Notes under the pieces: generated by a model
Told to the model about the DNA's origin: nothing
What the model saw: only the letters and a program-made list of their open reading frames with translations
Databases searched by the model: none
Part shown: positions 32,152-40,525 of the stretch, piece by piece
Layout: the number at the start of each line of letters is the position of its first letter
Numbering within the stretch: position 1 is the stretch's first letter
Position numbers and translations under genes: made by a program
DNA from: Saprospirales bacterium GYS_P2D
Lineage (GTDB): Bacteria > Bacteroidota > Bacteroidia > Chitinophagales > Saprospiraceae
Direction: 5' to 3'
DNA length: 64,000 bases
Assembly (NCBI GenBank): GCA_009833045.1
Contig: WUUP01000005.1
Location: 124,001 to 188,000, forward strand

Positions 32152-33963
32152 TTACTGAATATTATCACCTCTGAGACGACGAAAATTCTTGCGAGCATCG
32201 ATCGAGTACGTACTATCTGTATACTCTAAGAATAGTTTCTCGTAGAGCCCTTTAGCTTTTTCTGGATCAGCCATGGGCTCTTCATATACTTGTGCCAGAG
32301 AGTATAGGGCATTGTCGGCCCTGATTTCTTCGGGGTAGTTGGTTATGATTTCTTCGTAGAGAGGGATAGCCAGTTCGTATTGACCATTATTGTTATAGTA
32401 TTCAGCTTTCGCAAATAGGACATCGTCAGTCAGTGAATGCTCTGGATAAAGTTGAGAGATCGAGTCCAGCTTGTTCAGTGCTGCTTCTGATTTATTTTGA
32501 AATAGTAATAGCTCTGCCTCTGAGAATAAGGCTAAAGGAGCATAAGTCGTATCCAGATTGGCATTGTCCATGATGAAAACACTTAGATCTATGGCATCAT
32601 TTGCGATAAGTCTCGTAGTAGCAGACTTAAGTATATCAAACTGCTCTTGAGCCCAGTCAAAATCACCAATAAAATAGCTGAGCTTTGCATTTTTAAATCT
32701 GGCCAGCTCCCCAAGATGATCTTCTCTGAATTCTTTGTCGACTTGACTATAGAGTAGTGTAGACTCCCAGACCTCCCCTTTCATGAGGTAGTAGTCAGCA
32801 AGATCAAGTTTTGCGTTTGCTTTTATATAGTTGTTGAGACCTGGTAGATTCACGAGTTCATCCAGTAGTACGACGGCACTGTCCAGATTGTTCAGATAGA
32901 GCGCTTCCAGCTCAGCGAGCTCCAGTATGATGAGAGAAGTACGACTACCTTTCCCGTTTTCTGTGATGAATTCTTTGTATTCTCCCTTGAGGGACAATAA
33001 ATCATCAGAAGTATACTCTGATCGAGTTATTTTTTTGCGCTTAGTATCCAGCAGTTCTTTCTTAGCATCTATGTAGTAACTGCTATTTATTGGCTTTTCA
33101 TCGATTATATACTGATAGGCGGCTATTGCTGTCTCATAGTCATTATCATTGGCGGCTATACGAGCTAAGTGAAATATTCTGCTTCCATTCTCCTCCAGTC
33201 TTAGATCTAAGGCTCTGGCTTGCCTGAGGGCTTTTTTATAATCTTTATTTTGGATGAACACCCATTGTATCATTTCTGGGTAAAAAATATTTTCTGGGTC
33301 GTCTTGGACATATTGATATAGTTGTCGACGTAGTAGCTCATATTCTTCTTTGCCGTCCAAATATTTAGTGAAATAGTTTTGTACGGAGCTGATCCTATTA
33401 CTTGCCGCCATTGGACTCATTAAGAAGTATTTGATCATGTTTTCTTTCTCATTCTTCCGACGGTAGATCTCGGCGATATTATAGGCGTATCGACCTTCAT
33501 TATTTTGGAGTTCTTCTCCTTTGAGATAGGTCTCGAGAGCAAGATCATATTTGGTGCGTCTCATGAATGAATTACCCAGATTAGATATGTACTTGGGGTT
33601 CTTATCCATTTTAGAGATGGCGATTCTGTACTGGTCATCAGCTGCTTCTGGCTGGGCGAGACGTTCTAGGAGATTGCCATAGGCTACGTGTATCTCGATA
33701 TTTTGAGGGCGAGATTTGATGATATCTTTTATGGATGCTTCTGCTTGCTCATATTCTTCGATTGCCATGAGTGACTCGAGATACTGAGAGAAGTAGTACT
33801 CGTTATACCCGTTTTGATCAGATAATTTTTTGAATAGCTGTGCAGACTTCTCGTATTCTCCAAAGTCGTAGTAGTGTTTAGCGAGATTAGCATCTTGCTG
33901 TGCTGATAGCGATAGGATGGAGAATAATAAAAGAGTCGTGATATAAATGAGCGTCTTAGTCAT
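32152..33963 (-). CDS. Secreted TPR-repeat protein
   Basis: About 603 residues. MTKTLIYITTLLLFSILSLSAQ is a signal peptide, so the ATG at 33963 is preferred over the frame start at 33993. The rest is a continuous array of about 14 tetratricopeptide-type repeats, for instance AKHYYDFGEYEKSAQLFKKL, AYGNLLERLAQPEAADDQY and NNNGQYELAIPLYEEIITNYP. The final repeats resemble YbgF/BamD-type periplasmic TPRs, which fits a scaffold role in envelope biogenesis. No enzymatic domain. Function inferred only as protein-protein interaction. Confidence 0.82.
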   Translation of the reverse strand: MTKTLIYITTLLLFSILSLSAQQDANLAKHYYDFGEYEKSAQLFKKLSDQNGYNEYYFSQYLESLMAIEEYEQAEASIKDIIKSRPQNIEIHVAYGNLLERLAQPEAADDQYRIAISKMDKNPKYISNLGNSFMRRTKYDLALETYLKGEELQNNEGRYAYNIAEIYRRKNEKENMIKYFLMSPMAASNRISSVQNYFTKYLDGKEEYELLRRQLYQYVQDDPENIFYPEMIQWVFIQNKDYKKALRQARALDLRLEENGSRIFHLARIAANDNDYETAIAAYQYIIDEKPINSSYYIDAKKELLDTKRKKITRSEYTSDDLLSLKGEYKEFITENGKGSRTSLIILELAELEALYLNNLDSAVVLLDELVNLPGLNNYIKANAKLDLADYYLMKGEVWESTLLYSQVDKEFREDHLGELARFKNAKLSYFIGDFDWAQEQFDILKSATTRLIANDAIDLSVFIMDNANLDTTYAPLALFSEAELLLFQNKSEAALNKLDSISQLYPEHSLTDDVLFAKAEYYNNNGQYELAIPLYEEIITNYPEEIRADNALYSLAQVYEEPMADPEKAKGLYEKLFLEYTDSTYSIDARKNFRRLRGDNIQ

Positions 33964-34041
33964 GCGCAAAACAGCTTTGTATTGTGGATTCAAACGAAGA
34001 TAAGTTCTTTAAAGTTTTAATACTGTTATTGATTATATAAG

Positions 34042-34076
34042 AAAAGCCATGCAGTCAGTCGGACTGCATGGCTTTT
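34042..34076 (-). terminator. Terminator downstream of the TonB-like gene
   Basis: A perfect 15-bp stem (AAAAGCCATGCAGTC / GACTGCATGGCTTTT, loop AGTCG). On the minus strand the tail is TTTTCTTATATAAT. It lies 43 bp after the TonB-like gene and about 80 bp before the TPR gene. Confidence 0.88.
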
Positions 34077-34118
34077 ATTTTGGTTTTGACTATCTCTTTT
34101 TAGTAGAGTGTCAAGTTA

Positions 34119-35045
34119 TTAACCTTCAAGTTTGAATGTCACCGGCAGAGTATATAGTACTCTCACGGATGATCCACGCTGCTTACCTGGACTCCACTTT
34201 TGTGGCAGGTTATTCATAGCTTCTACTACCTTCAGTGCGGCTTGACCACATCCAGCTCCGATATCTCTGACGATCTTAGTATCTGTCACAGATCCGTCTT
34301 TTTCGACGACGAACTGGATATATACTCTACCTTCTACACCGTTTTCACGAGCGATGGCAGGATATTTCAAGTTTTTATAAAGGTACTCCAACAACTTCTT
34401 GTCGGCACATTGCTTTTTCTCAGCAGCTGTTCCTCCAGAGTTTTCACATCCTGGGAACCTTGGCATTTCTTCCACGACCTTGAAGATCTCTTCTACCTCT
34501 GGTGCCGGTGGTGGTGGCGGAGGTGGTGGTGGCGGAGGTGGTGCCTCTTTCTTTGGCTCCGGGGGAGGTGGTTCGTCAAATACTGTTTCTTCTTCGACAG
34601 TTTGATCTTCAAATTCTGGCTGCTCCTCTTCTTCTATTTCTTCCTCAGGTACCTCTTCGATGACGGGAGGTGGTGGAGGTGGTGGTGGCGGCGGAGGCTC
34701 GGCAGTACGAGGTGGCTCGATCTCGATCTCCTCATCTATCTCCAAGCTATACTGAGAGACATCAATAGTCTCCTCGTAATTAGTCCAACTGAATCCGAGG
34801 ACAGTCAGAGCTAATGCCGCAGCTAAACCAAAACGAAAAAAGGTACCGCTGTATTTGAAAACATTTACATCTGGATACTTAGCTCTCGCTTTGAGAGGAG
34901 ATCCCCAAGTGGTATCTCTGTATTTTTCAGCTAAGTTTTCTTTGCTGCCAAACACATTTCTCAAAACAAAAATTAAGGCCAGAACAATCAGGACCAAAGC
35001 GGCGAAGCCCACTAAGACACCTGATGCAGGTAATGCGATATCCAT
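34119..35045 (-). CDS. TonB-family energy transducer with two membrane segments
   Basis: 308 residues. Two hydrophobic segments, at about 8-31 and 69-86, are separated by a charged loop, unlike the single anchor of classical TonB. Then come two proline runs, of 11 and 12 residues, separated by an acidic stretch, and a C-terminal TonB fold with YPAIARENGVEGRVYIQFVVEKDGSV and VRVLYTLPVTFKLEG. TonB transmits the proton-motive force to outer-membrane receptors. The two-segment layout is common in Bacteroidota. Downstream of vanZ and gcvH. Confidence 0.88.
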   Translation of the reverse strand: MDIALPASGVLVGFAALVLIVLALIFVLRNVFGSKENLAEKYRDTTWGSPLKARAKYPDVNVFKYSGTFFRFGLAAALALTVLGFSWTNYEETIDVSQYSLEIDEEIEIEPPRTAEPPPPPPPPPPPVIEEVPEEEIEEEEQPEFEDQTVEEETVFDEPPPPEPKKEAPPPPPPPPPPPPAPEVEEIFKVVEEMPRFPGCENSGGTAAEKKQCADKKLLEYLYKNLKYPAIARENGVEGRVYIQFVVEKDGSVTDTKIVRDIGAGCGQAALKVVEAMNNLPQKWSPGKQRGSSVRVLYTLPVTFKLEG

Positions 35046-35050
35046 AAACC

Positions 35051-35416
35051 TTAGTTTAATGTTCGGTTAAAAAATAAGTACGCCATAGTAGCGCCCATAA
35101 TATTAGCAATAATATCAAATATCTCAAAAGATCGAAATCCTAAAACTAACTGTAAGAACTCGGTAAAAATAGCATAGATAATAACGCATACCAATACTAC
35201 CGCTTTTGAGGTATTATATATTCGTTCGTCCACTGCCTTTGCAGCGAGCAGGTATAATGATCCAAATAAAAAGATATGAACTACCTTATCTATATAGGGG
35301 ATCTCATATCTACTTACTGTATCAAAATTGTCTGGGGGCAACAATAATAACACCGTCACTACTATCAACCAAATGATGGTGAGTAGAGTGAAGATATTTT
35401 TACTGATGATCTCCAC
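35051..35416 (-). CDS. VanZ family membrane protein
   Basis: 121 residues, four membrane segments. PYIDKVVHIFLFGSLYLL and AIFTEFLQLVLGFRSFEIFDIIANIMGA are the conserved VanZ-like motifs (D-K-hhH-hhhF and E-hhQ-...R..-hhDhhAN). Function in these bacteria is unknown; VanZ lowers teicoplanin susceptibility in enterococci, but most homologues are not resistance genes. It lies 5 bp upstream of the TonB-like gene and 37 bp downstream of gcvH, on the same strand, a cluster often seen in this phylum. Confidence 0.88.
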   Translation of the reverse strand: MEIISKNIFTLLTIIWLIVVTVLLLLPPDNFDTVSRYEIPYIDKVVHIFLFGSLYLLAAKAVDERIYNTSKAVVLVCVIIYAIFTEFLQLVLGFRSFEIFDIIANIMGATMAYLFFNRTLN

Positions 35417-35453
35417 TGATATAGATGCTATGTCTGAGAAAAGTGGTGTGTGA

Positions 35454-35843
35454 CTATGAAATTAAATTTTCATAATCTTCTGCAGATAAGAGTTCTGCGA
35501 TCTCATCTTCGTTGCTGATTTCTACTTTGATGATCCAACCTTCGCCATATGGATCTTCATTGATGAGTCCTGGATTGTCTCCTTCTGACTCATCCAGATC
35601 AGGGTTGAATTCTAAGACTTTGCCCGATAGAGGCATGAATAGATCAGAAGTAGTTTTGACCGCTTCGACAGTACCAAATACTTCGTCTTTTTCGATCTCT
35701 TCTCCCACAGTCTCGATCTCGACATATACGATTTCGCCGAGCTCGCTCTGTGCGTGATCTGTGATACCTATAGTAGCTATGCCATCTGTGATAGATATCC
35801 ACTCGTGTTCTTTAGTATATTTTAAGTTATCTGGTGTAGCCAT
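35454..35843 (-). CDS. gcvH: Glycine cleavage system H protein
   Basis: Shuttles the methylamine group of glycine on its lipoyl arm between the P, T and L proteins. 129 residues. The lipoylation site is K63 in GTVEAVKTTSDLFMP. The N-terminal YTKEHEWI and ending EDYENLIS fit the family. No other gcv gene is in the window. Gene order with vanZ and a TonB-like gene is conserved in Bacteroidota. Confidence 0.96.
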   Translation of the reverse strand: MATPDNLKYTKEHEWISITDGIATIGITDHAQSELGEIVYVEIETVGEEIEKDEVFGTVEAVKTTSDLFMPLSGKVLEFNPDLDESEGDNPGLINEDPYGEGWIIKVEISNEDEIAELLSAEDYENLIS

Positions 35844-35885
35844 TTACTTCTGATCTATATTAATATCTTGAGATTATCTTAATTC

Positions 35886-37193
35886 TTATGATTCTTTGAC
35901 AAATTCTCTGACCCAGTCGAGTGTCACTGATTTAGGTCGCTCTAGAGGGAATCCTAAAGCTCTCGACCAACAGAGTGCTGAAAGTACACCAAGTGCTCTT
36001 GACACTCCGAATAGCACGGTGTAGTACGTATATTCATTCAGTCCGTAGTGTACTAAGAGTGCTCCTGAGTGAGCATCAACATTCGGCCATGGGTTTTTCA
36101 CCTTGCCGAGTCCTTCGAGGATAGGTGGTACTACTTCAAAAAGATTCCATACTACGTTGACGATTTTGGAGTCACTAAGATTTCTTTCAGCAAATCCCTT
36201 CTGAGCCATGAATCGTGGATCCGGCTGGCGAAGGACAGCGTGTCCATATCCAGGTATTACTTTTCCTCCATCGAGTGTTTTCTGCACAAAGTCAGCGATC
36301 TGCTCTTTACTCGGATCATCCGTGCCGAGTTCCTCGAGCATCTCAAAAATGAATTTGATCACTTCCTGATTAGCTAATCCGTGTAATGGTCCAGCTAATG
36401 AGCACATACCACCTGATAGAGATAAATATGCACTACTAAGTGTCGATCCTACGAGGTGAGTAGTATGAGCTGATGCATTGCCTCCTTCATGATCAGCATG
36501 GATAGTGAGATATAGTCTCATGAGGCTCAAAAATCCTTCATCATCAAAACCTAATTGATGAGCAAAATTTCCAGCCCAGTCGAGAGACTTGTCAGCATCT
36601 ACCTGTTCGTTATTGTGGAAGCTCTTACGATAAATGTACGCTGCTACTCGAGGTAGCTTAGCGATGAGATTCATAGCGTCTTCATAGGTGGCATCCCAAT
36701 AGTCATGTTTACTCATGCCCTCTGCATAGCGCTGAGAGAACACACTCTCTGATTCCATCGACATGATAGCAGAGCTAAACTGTACCATAGGATGAGTGTC
36801 CGCAGGTAGAGCGTCGAGCATCGCATAGGTATGTGTTGGTACTTCTCCTCGTTTTTCCCACTCACTGCTTAGCCACTGCACATCTTCTGCTGTAGGTAGC
36901 TCTCCAGTGAGCATGAGCCAAAATAGTCCTTCTGGCAATGGCTCATTATCACCTTCTCTGGCGGGGAGTAGCTCTCTGAGCTGTGGGATATTATATCCTC
37001 TGAATCTGATACCCTCGATGGCATCGAGATTGGAGGTCTCCCAGATCATACTTTTCACGCCTCGCATTCCGCCGAAAATCTGCCGCAAGCTCACTTCATC
37101 GGCTTTCTTGTTGCCGTGTTCTTTGAGGAGAGCTCGTACTTCTTGTTTTACTTGTTCAGATTTATCTTTGAATAACTGCTTTAAACGATCCAT
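35886..37193 (-). CDS. gltA: Citrate synthase, eukaryotic (mitochondrial) type
   Basis: Condenses oxaloacetate and acetyl-CoA in the first step of the TCA cycle. 435 residues. Catalytic residues H271 (GPLHGLANQEV), H318 (IPGYGHAVLR) and D373 (PNVDAHSG) are all present. The N-terminal part, with LPEGLFWLMLTGELPT and AMLDALPADTHPM, follows the animal and plant mitochondrial enzyme, not the E. coli type II enzyme. It lacks the N-terminal zinc and NADH-binding domain, so it is expected to be a dimer not inhibited by NADH. This subtype is known in several Bacteroidota. Confidence 0.93.
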   Translation of the reverse strand: MDRLKQLFKDKSEQVKQEVRALLKEHGNKKADEVSLRQIFGGMRGVKSMIWETSNLDAIEGIRFRGYNIPQLRELLPAREGDNEPLPEGLFWLMLTGELPTAEDVQWLSSEWEKRGEVPTHTYAMLDALPADTHPMVQFSSAIMSMESESVFSQRYAEGMSKHDYWDATYEDAMNLIAKLPRVAAYIYRKSFHNNEQVDADKSLDWAGNFAHQLGFDDEGFLSLMRLYLTIHADHEGGNASAHTTHLVGSTLSSAYLSLSGGMCSLAGPLHGLANQEVIKFIFEMLEELGTDDPSKEQIADFVQKTLDGGKVIPGYGHAVLRQPDPRFMAQKGFAERNLSDSKIVNVVWNLFEVVPPILEGLGKVKNPWPNVDAHSGALLVHYGLNEYTYYTVLFGVSRALGVLSALCWSRALGFPLERPKSVTLDWVREFVKES

Positions 37194-37350
37194 GTATTGA
37201 TGGGGATTTTATACTTAATGATATAATGTGGGCGAAAATAAATCTACTACCTGAAAAAATCTGGCAATACGTTATTTTTTTTCTTTATAAACCGCTGGCA
37301 AAGAATTTGTTTTTTACAAATGGTAAAAATTGAATATAAATGACACGATA

Positions 37351-38322
37351 TCAGCCATATACGCCAATTTGTATAACATAGAGATAGAGGGGCATGCCTA
37401 AGGTGATATTGAAAGGGAATGTAACGGCCAAAGCCATGGGTAAGTAGAGGCTGGGATTAGCACCTGGAGCTGCCATCCTCATAGCTGCGGGTACCGCTAT
37501 ATATGAGGCACTTGCGGCTAATATGCTCAATAATAATCGATCTCCAGTACTCTCTATGAAGTATCCAGATATGACAGCTATCACGACTCCATTGAGTATG
37601 GGTATCAAGATAGCAAACAATACAGCAAACCAACCTTTTGACAGAAAGTCGCTAATCTTTCGACCGCTGGATATCCCCATGTCAAGTAGGAATACGGCTA
37701 AAAAGCCTTTGAAAATATCTGTAGTAAACGGGGCTATACCCTCTGCCTGCTTATCACTGGCGATGAATCCGATCAACAGACTACCTAGAATCAGCATAAC
37801 ACTACCATTAGTAAGAGCGTGCTTTATGACTTGACGCATTTCTTCGGCTGACTTTTGACCATTGGAATAAAGCCTAATGAATAACACCCCGACAATAATA
37901 GATGGAGCCTCCATAAGAGCCATGACAGCGACCATGTGTCCTCCAAAGCTAACTCCTTCCATCTCCAAAAAGCTGACTGCTGTGATGAAAGTGACCGCAC
38001 TAACCGATCCATATGAGGCAGCGATGGCGCCAGCGTTTTCTACATTAAATCGGATCCTCAGTATATAAAAGGTATAGATAGGTACGATGATCGCCAAGAA
38101 TATCCCAAAGAATACTGCCCAAAATATGCTCATGTCCATCTGACTATGAGCGAGCTCGTGTCCTCCTTTGAAACCTATCGCAAACAACAGATAAAGAGAG
38201 ATGAATTTCGAAGAATTCTCTGGGATCTCCAGATCACTCTGTACCTGTGTTGCGAATAGGCCTAAAACGAAAAATAACAATGCAGGATTGGTCAGATTAT
38301 CAACCAATAAATGTATATCCAT
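37351..38322 (-). CDS. sbtA: Sodium-dependent bicarbonate transporter SbtA family
   Basis: 323 residues, about ten membrane segments. FKGGHELAHSQMD, AASYGSVSAVTFITA, LLDMGISSGRK and SASYIAVPAAMRMA-APGANPSLYLPMALAVTFPFNI are hallmarks of the SbtA family, which imports HCO3- with Na+. It is preceded, 20 bp away, by a small conserved gene and divergent from a LysR regulator whose relatives control carbon uptake. No SbtB (PII-like) gene or RuBisCO is visible in the window, so the role here is probably anaplerotic or pH-related; that part is inference. Na+ dependence fits the sodium-pumping NQR encoded nearby. Confidence 0.93.
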   Translation of the reverse strand: MDIHLLVDNLTNPALLFFVLGLFATQVQSDLEIPENSSKFISLYLLFAIGFKGGHELAHSQMDMSIFWAVFFGIFLAIIVPIYTFYILRIRFNVENAGAIAASYGSVSAVTFITAVSFLEMEGVSFGGHMVAVMALMEAPSIIVGVLFIRLYSNGQKSAEEMRQVIKHALTNGSVMLILGSLLIGFIASDKQAEGIAPFTTDIFKGFLAVFLLDMGISSGRKISDFLSKGWFAVLFAILIPILNGVVIAVISGYFIESTGDRLLLSILAASASYIAVPAAMRMAAPGANPSLYLPMALAVTFPFNITLGMPLYLYVIQIGVYG

Positions 38323-38342
38323 ACTACTGCGGGCTGATCTGT

Positions 38343-38633
38343 CTAATCAATTAACTCAATCTCCAAAGCGCCGTGAATTCGGATCTTTTTCTTTTGCGCT
38401 CTTGCCAGTTTGACGATCTCTTTGAAATCCTCTTTTGAGGCCTGTAGCTGGCTGACTCTGCTGTCATCATATGTGGTGTCACTATTTTCATCTCCTTCGC
38501 AGATAGATAGTCGATGTATTTTGTGAAAATTGATCTTTTCTCTGATGAGAGAATTGACTACATCTTGCGCTTCTGATGGGGTGAATGTTCCCTTGATGAG
38601 CTGTACTTGGCTTAATACTTCTGTTGTGATCAT
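38343..38633 (-). CDS. Conserved small protein of Bacteroidota
   Basis: 96 residues with no signal peptide. QLIKGTFTPSEAQDVVNSLI followed by REKINFHKIHRLS, and a C-terminal KIRIHGALEIELID strand, match a widespread family of Bacteroidota hypothetical proteins that I know only by pattern. It is the first gene upstream of sbtA on the same strand, 20 bp away, so the two are probably co-transcribed. It does not look like a PII protein. Function unknown. Confidence 0.75.
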   Translation of the reverse strand: MITTEVLSQVQLIKGTFTPSEAQDVVNSLIREKINFHKIHRLSICEGDENSDTTYDDSRVSQLQASKEDFKEIVKLARAQKKKIRIHGALEIELID

Positions 38634-38946
38634 TTGTTGTTGTATTTATATTATTGTGAATAACCTTTGATAACACGAGCATGGAAATTAAAATCGAAGC
38701 ACACAGATTAGCCTTTAGTAGTTGGGGGCAGTAGATATGACATGCTGCATGCTGTGCTATGATTATCAGTCCGATACATCCCTTAGCGATATTAGTCATT
38801 TGTTGTTTTTTGATAGTCGACTTATCGCTTGAGTAAATACTGACGATCATAGATTTTCTTTTGTTTTTTTAATCTCGGTGCAAATCTATGGGAGTGAATA
38901 CATATATTGCCATTAATGATTTTAATAAAAAGCATAATGAATCATT
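38634..38946. other. Divergent intergenic region between the sbtA operon and the LysR gene
   Basis: 313 bases without a convincing gene. A frame on the minus strand across it would overlap the 96-residue gene and has no recognisable pattern. The region presumably holds both promoters. The 17-bp palindrome at 38933-38949 is its most distinct element. Confidence 0.5.
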
Positions 38947-38949
38947 ATG
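38933..38949. promoter_or_regulatory. 17-bp palindrome overlapping the LysR start codon
   Basis: CATAATG-AAT-CATTATG is a perfect inverted repeat with a 3-bp spacer, and the last ATG is the start codon of the LysR gene. Its A/T-rich dyad form fits a LysR-type site, so autoregulation of the LysR gene, and possibly control of sbtA, is a reasonable inference. Confidence 0.55.
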
Positions 38950-39864
38950 AATTATACGCTTCATCAGTTACGAGTATTTTTAGCTGTAGTGGATCATACC
39001 AGTGTGACTAAGGCCGCTGATGCACTGCATCTCACCCAGCCAGCAGTGAGTATTCAGTTGAAGAAACTTCAAGATCAGTTTCCCCTCCCACTTATAGAAG
39101 TGATAGGAAGAAAGGTGCATGTGACTTCTTTTGGAAAAGAAATAGCCGAGGGAGCTCGTCATATCCTGGATGAGGTAGAAGCTATCGACTATCGTACTCA
39201 GCAGTACCAAGGAAAATTAGCAGGAAAGCTATCTATCTCTGTAGTATCTACTGGCAAGTATGTCATGCCTTATTACCTATCCGATTTTGTCAATGCGCAT
39301 CCTGGTATCGACTTTAGCATGGATGTGACTAACAAGCTGACTGTGGTGAGTCATTTAGAGCAAAATTCTGTGGATTTTGCCTTAGTATCGGTTTTGCCAG
39401 AGCAGCTTTCATTAGAGAGATTGTCATTACTGCCCAATTCGCTACATCTGGTAGCGGGCACTGTCAGAGAGCGATCTCGTAAGGGTCCTGTAGAATTGAT
39501 ATTCAAAGAGCAGCCGCTATTATTCAGAGAGCAAGGCTCCGCTACTCGCAATGCCATGGAACAGTTTATCCTGCAGCATGATCTACCTATATACAAGCGG
39601 ATAGAGCTCACTTCCAATGAAGCGCTGAAGCAAGCCATCATAGCGGGCTTGGGATATTCGATCATGCCGATGATAGGTATCAGAAATGCTGTAGAGCGGG
39701 GAGATATCGCCATCATTGATTATCCGCAGTTACCGATCATCACTGAGTGGAATCTTGTGTGGCTCAAGGCCAAAAAATTGACACCAGTCGCTACGGCCTT
39801 TATAGACTTCCTCAAAGCAGAGAAACAGAGGATTACTACAGCTCAATTTAGTTGGACTATGTAG
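38947..39864 (+). CDS. LysR-type regulator (CbbR/CmpR-like)
   Basis: 305 residues. N-terminal winged helix (LHQLRVFLAVVDHTSVTKAADALHLTQPAVSIQLKKLQ, about 5-42) and a type-2 periplasmic-binding-like effector domain (about 90-290). The DNA-binding sequence and layout recall CbbR/CmpR proteins that sense carbon-metabolism intermediates. Divergent from the sbtA pair, so sbtA is the likely target; this is inferred from position. The start codon sits in a perfect palindrome. Confidence 0.88.
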   Translation: MNYTLHQLRVFLAVVDHTSVTKAADALHLTQPAVSIQLKKLQDQFPLPLIEVIGRKVHVTSFGKEIAEGARHILDEVEAIDYRTQQYQGKLAGKLSISVVSTGKYVMPYYLSDFVNAHPGIDFSMDVTNKLTVVSHLEQNSVDFALVSVLPEQLSLERLSLLPNSLHLVAGTVRERSRKGPVELIFKEQPLLFREQGSATRNAMEQFILQHDLPIYKRIELTSNEALKQAIIAGLGYSIMPMIGIRNAVERGDIAIIDYPQLPIITEWNLVWLKAKKLTPVATAFIDFLKAEKQRITTAQFSWTM

Positions 39865-39927
39865 CTTCTTTTTTTGATGTATACTTGCTTTTAGCATTTT
39901 AGCGAATCTTTAAAATGATGTGATTTT

Positions 39928-40509
39928 ATGTTCTTGATCCAAGAAATATTAGTGAGTTCGGAGGTGTTTCAGCGACAGTTCATATGCAATCTGGATAAGT
40001 GCAAAGGCGCTTGCTGTTGGGAGGGCGATTTTGGAGCTCCACTTCAGGAGTCAGAAAAAGTTAAAATAGAACAAGTCATCCCGATAGTCGCAGAGAGACT
40101 ACCAGAGGAAAGTCAAGAAATATTATCACAAAAAGGTGGCTATGAGTATAGTAAAAAATACGGAGGGTGGGTCACCACATTGAGAAAGAGCGGAGCCTGT
40201 GTATTCTTGACACAGGACGATAAAGGTATCGCTAAGTGTAGTATAGAGCAGGCCTATAAAGAAGGAAAGACTGAGTATTACAAGCCTATATCATGTCATC
40301 TCTATCCTATACGGGTGACTAAGAATGAAGATACGGGCTTTGAGTGTCTTAACTATGATGAGTGGGATATCTGCTCTGCCGCTTGTGCTCTCGGAGAGGA
40401 GCATGAGATGCCTGTATTTAGATTTCTCAGAGAGGCCATTGTGCGAGAGTATGGAGAGGACTTTTATGAAGAGATAGATGGAGTCTATGAGCAATTAGTG
40501 AAAGGGTAA
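39928..40509 (+). CDS. DUF3109 family cysteine-rich protein
   Basis: 193 residues with about ten cysteines: CNLDKCKGACC near the N terminus, then ACVFL, AKCSIEQA, SCHLYPIR and a final CSAAC. This is the DUF3109 pattern, related to YkgJ-type Fe-S or zinc-binding proteins. The cysteine spacing suggests a bound metal cluster. Function unknown. It precedes the ABC ATPase gene by 16 bp and is likely co-transcribed. Confidence 0.9.
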   Translation: MFLIQEILVSSEVFQRQFICNLDKCKGACCWEGDFGAPLQESEKVKIEQVIPIVAERLPEESQEILSQKGGYEYSKKYGGWVTTLRKSGACVFLTQDDKGIAKCSIEQAYKEGKTEYYKPISCHLYPIRVTKNEDTGFECLNYDEWDICSAACALGEEHEMPVFRFLREAIVREYGEDFYEEIDGVYEQLVKG

Positions 40510-40525
40510 CTCTATCAAGCTGAGT

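Noticed and set aside
34200-34814. Long + strand frame across the TonB-like gene
   Set aside because: Runs of W and R come from reading the proline and glutamate repeats of the TonB-like gene on the other strand.
35051-35416. VanZ-like gene as a glycopeptide resistance gene
   Set aside because: No other van genes are present and VanZ-like proteins are common housekeeping membrane proteins in this phylum.
38488-38850. 120-codon minus-strand frame overlapping the 96-residue gene
   Set aside because: Overlap with a conserved gene in another frame and no recognisable pattern.
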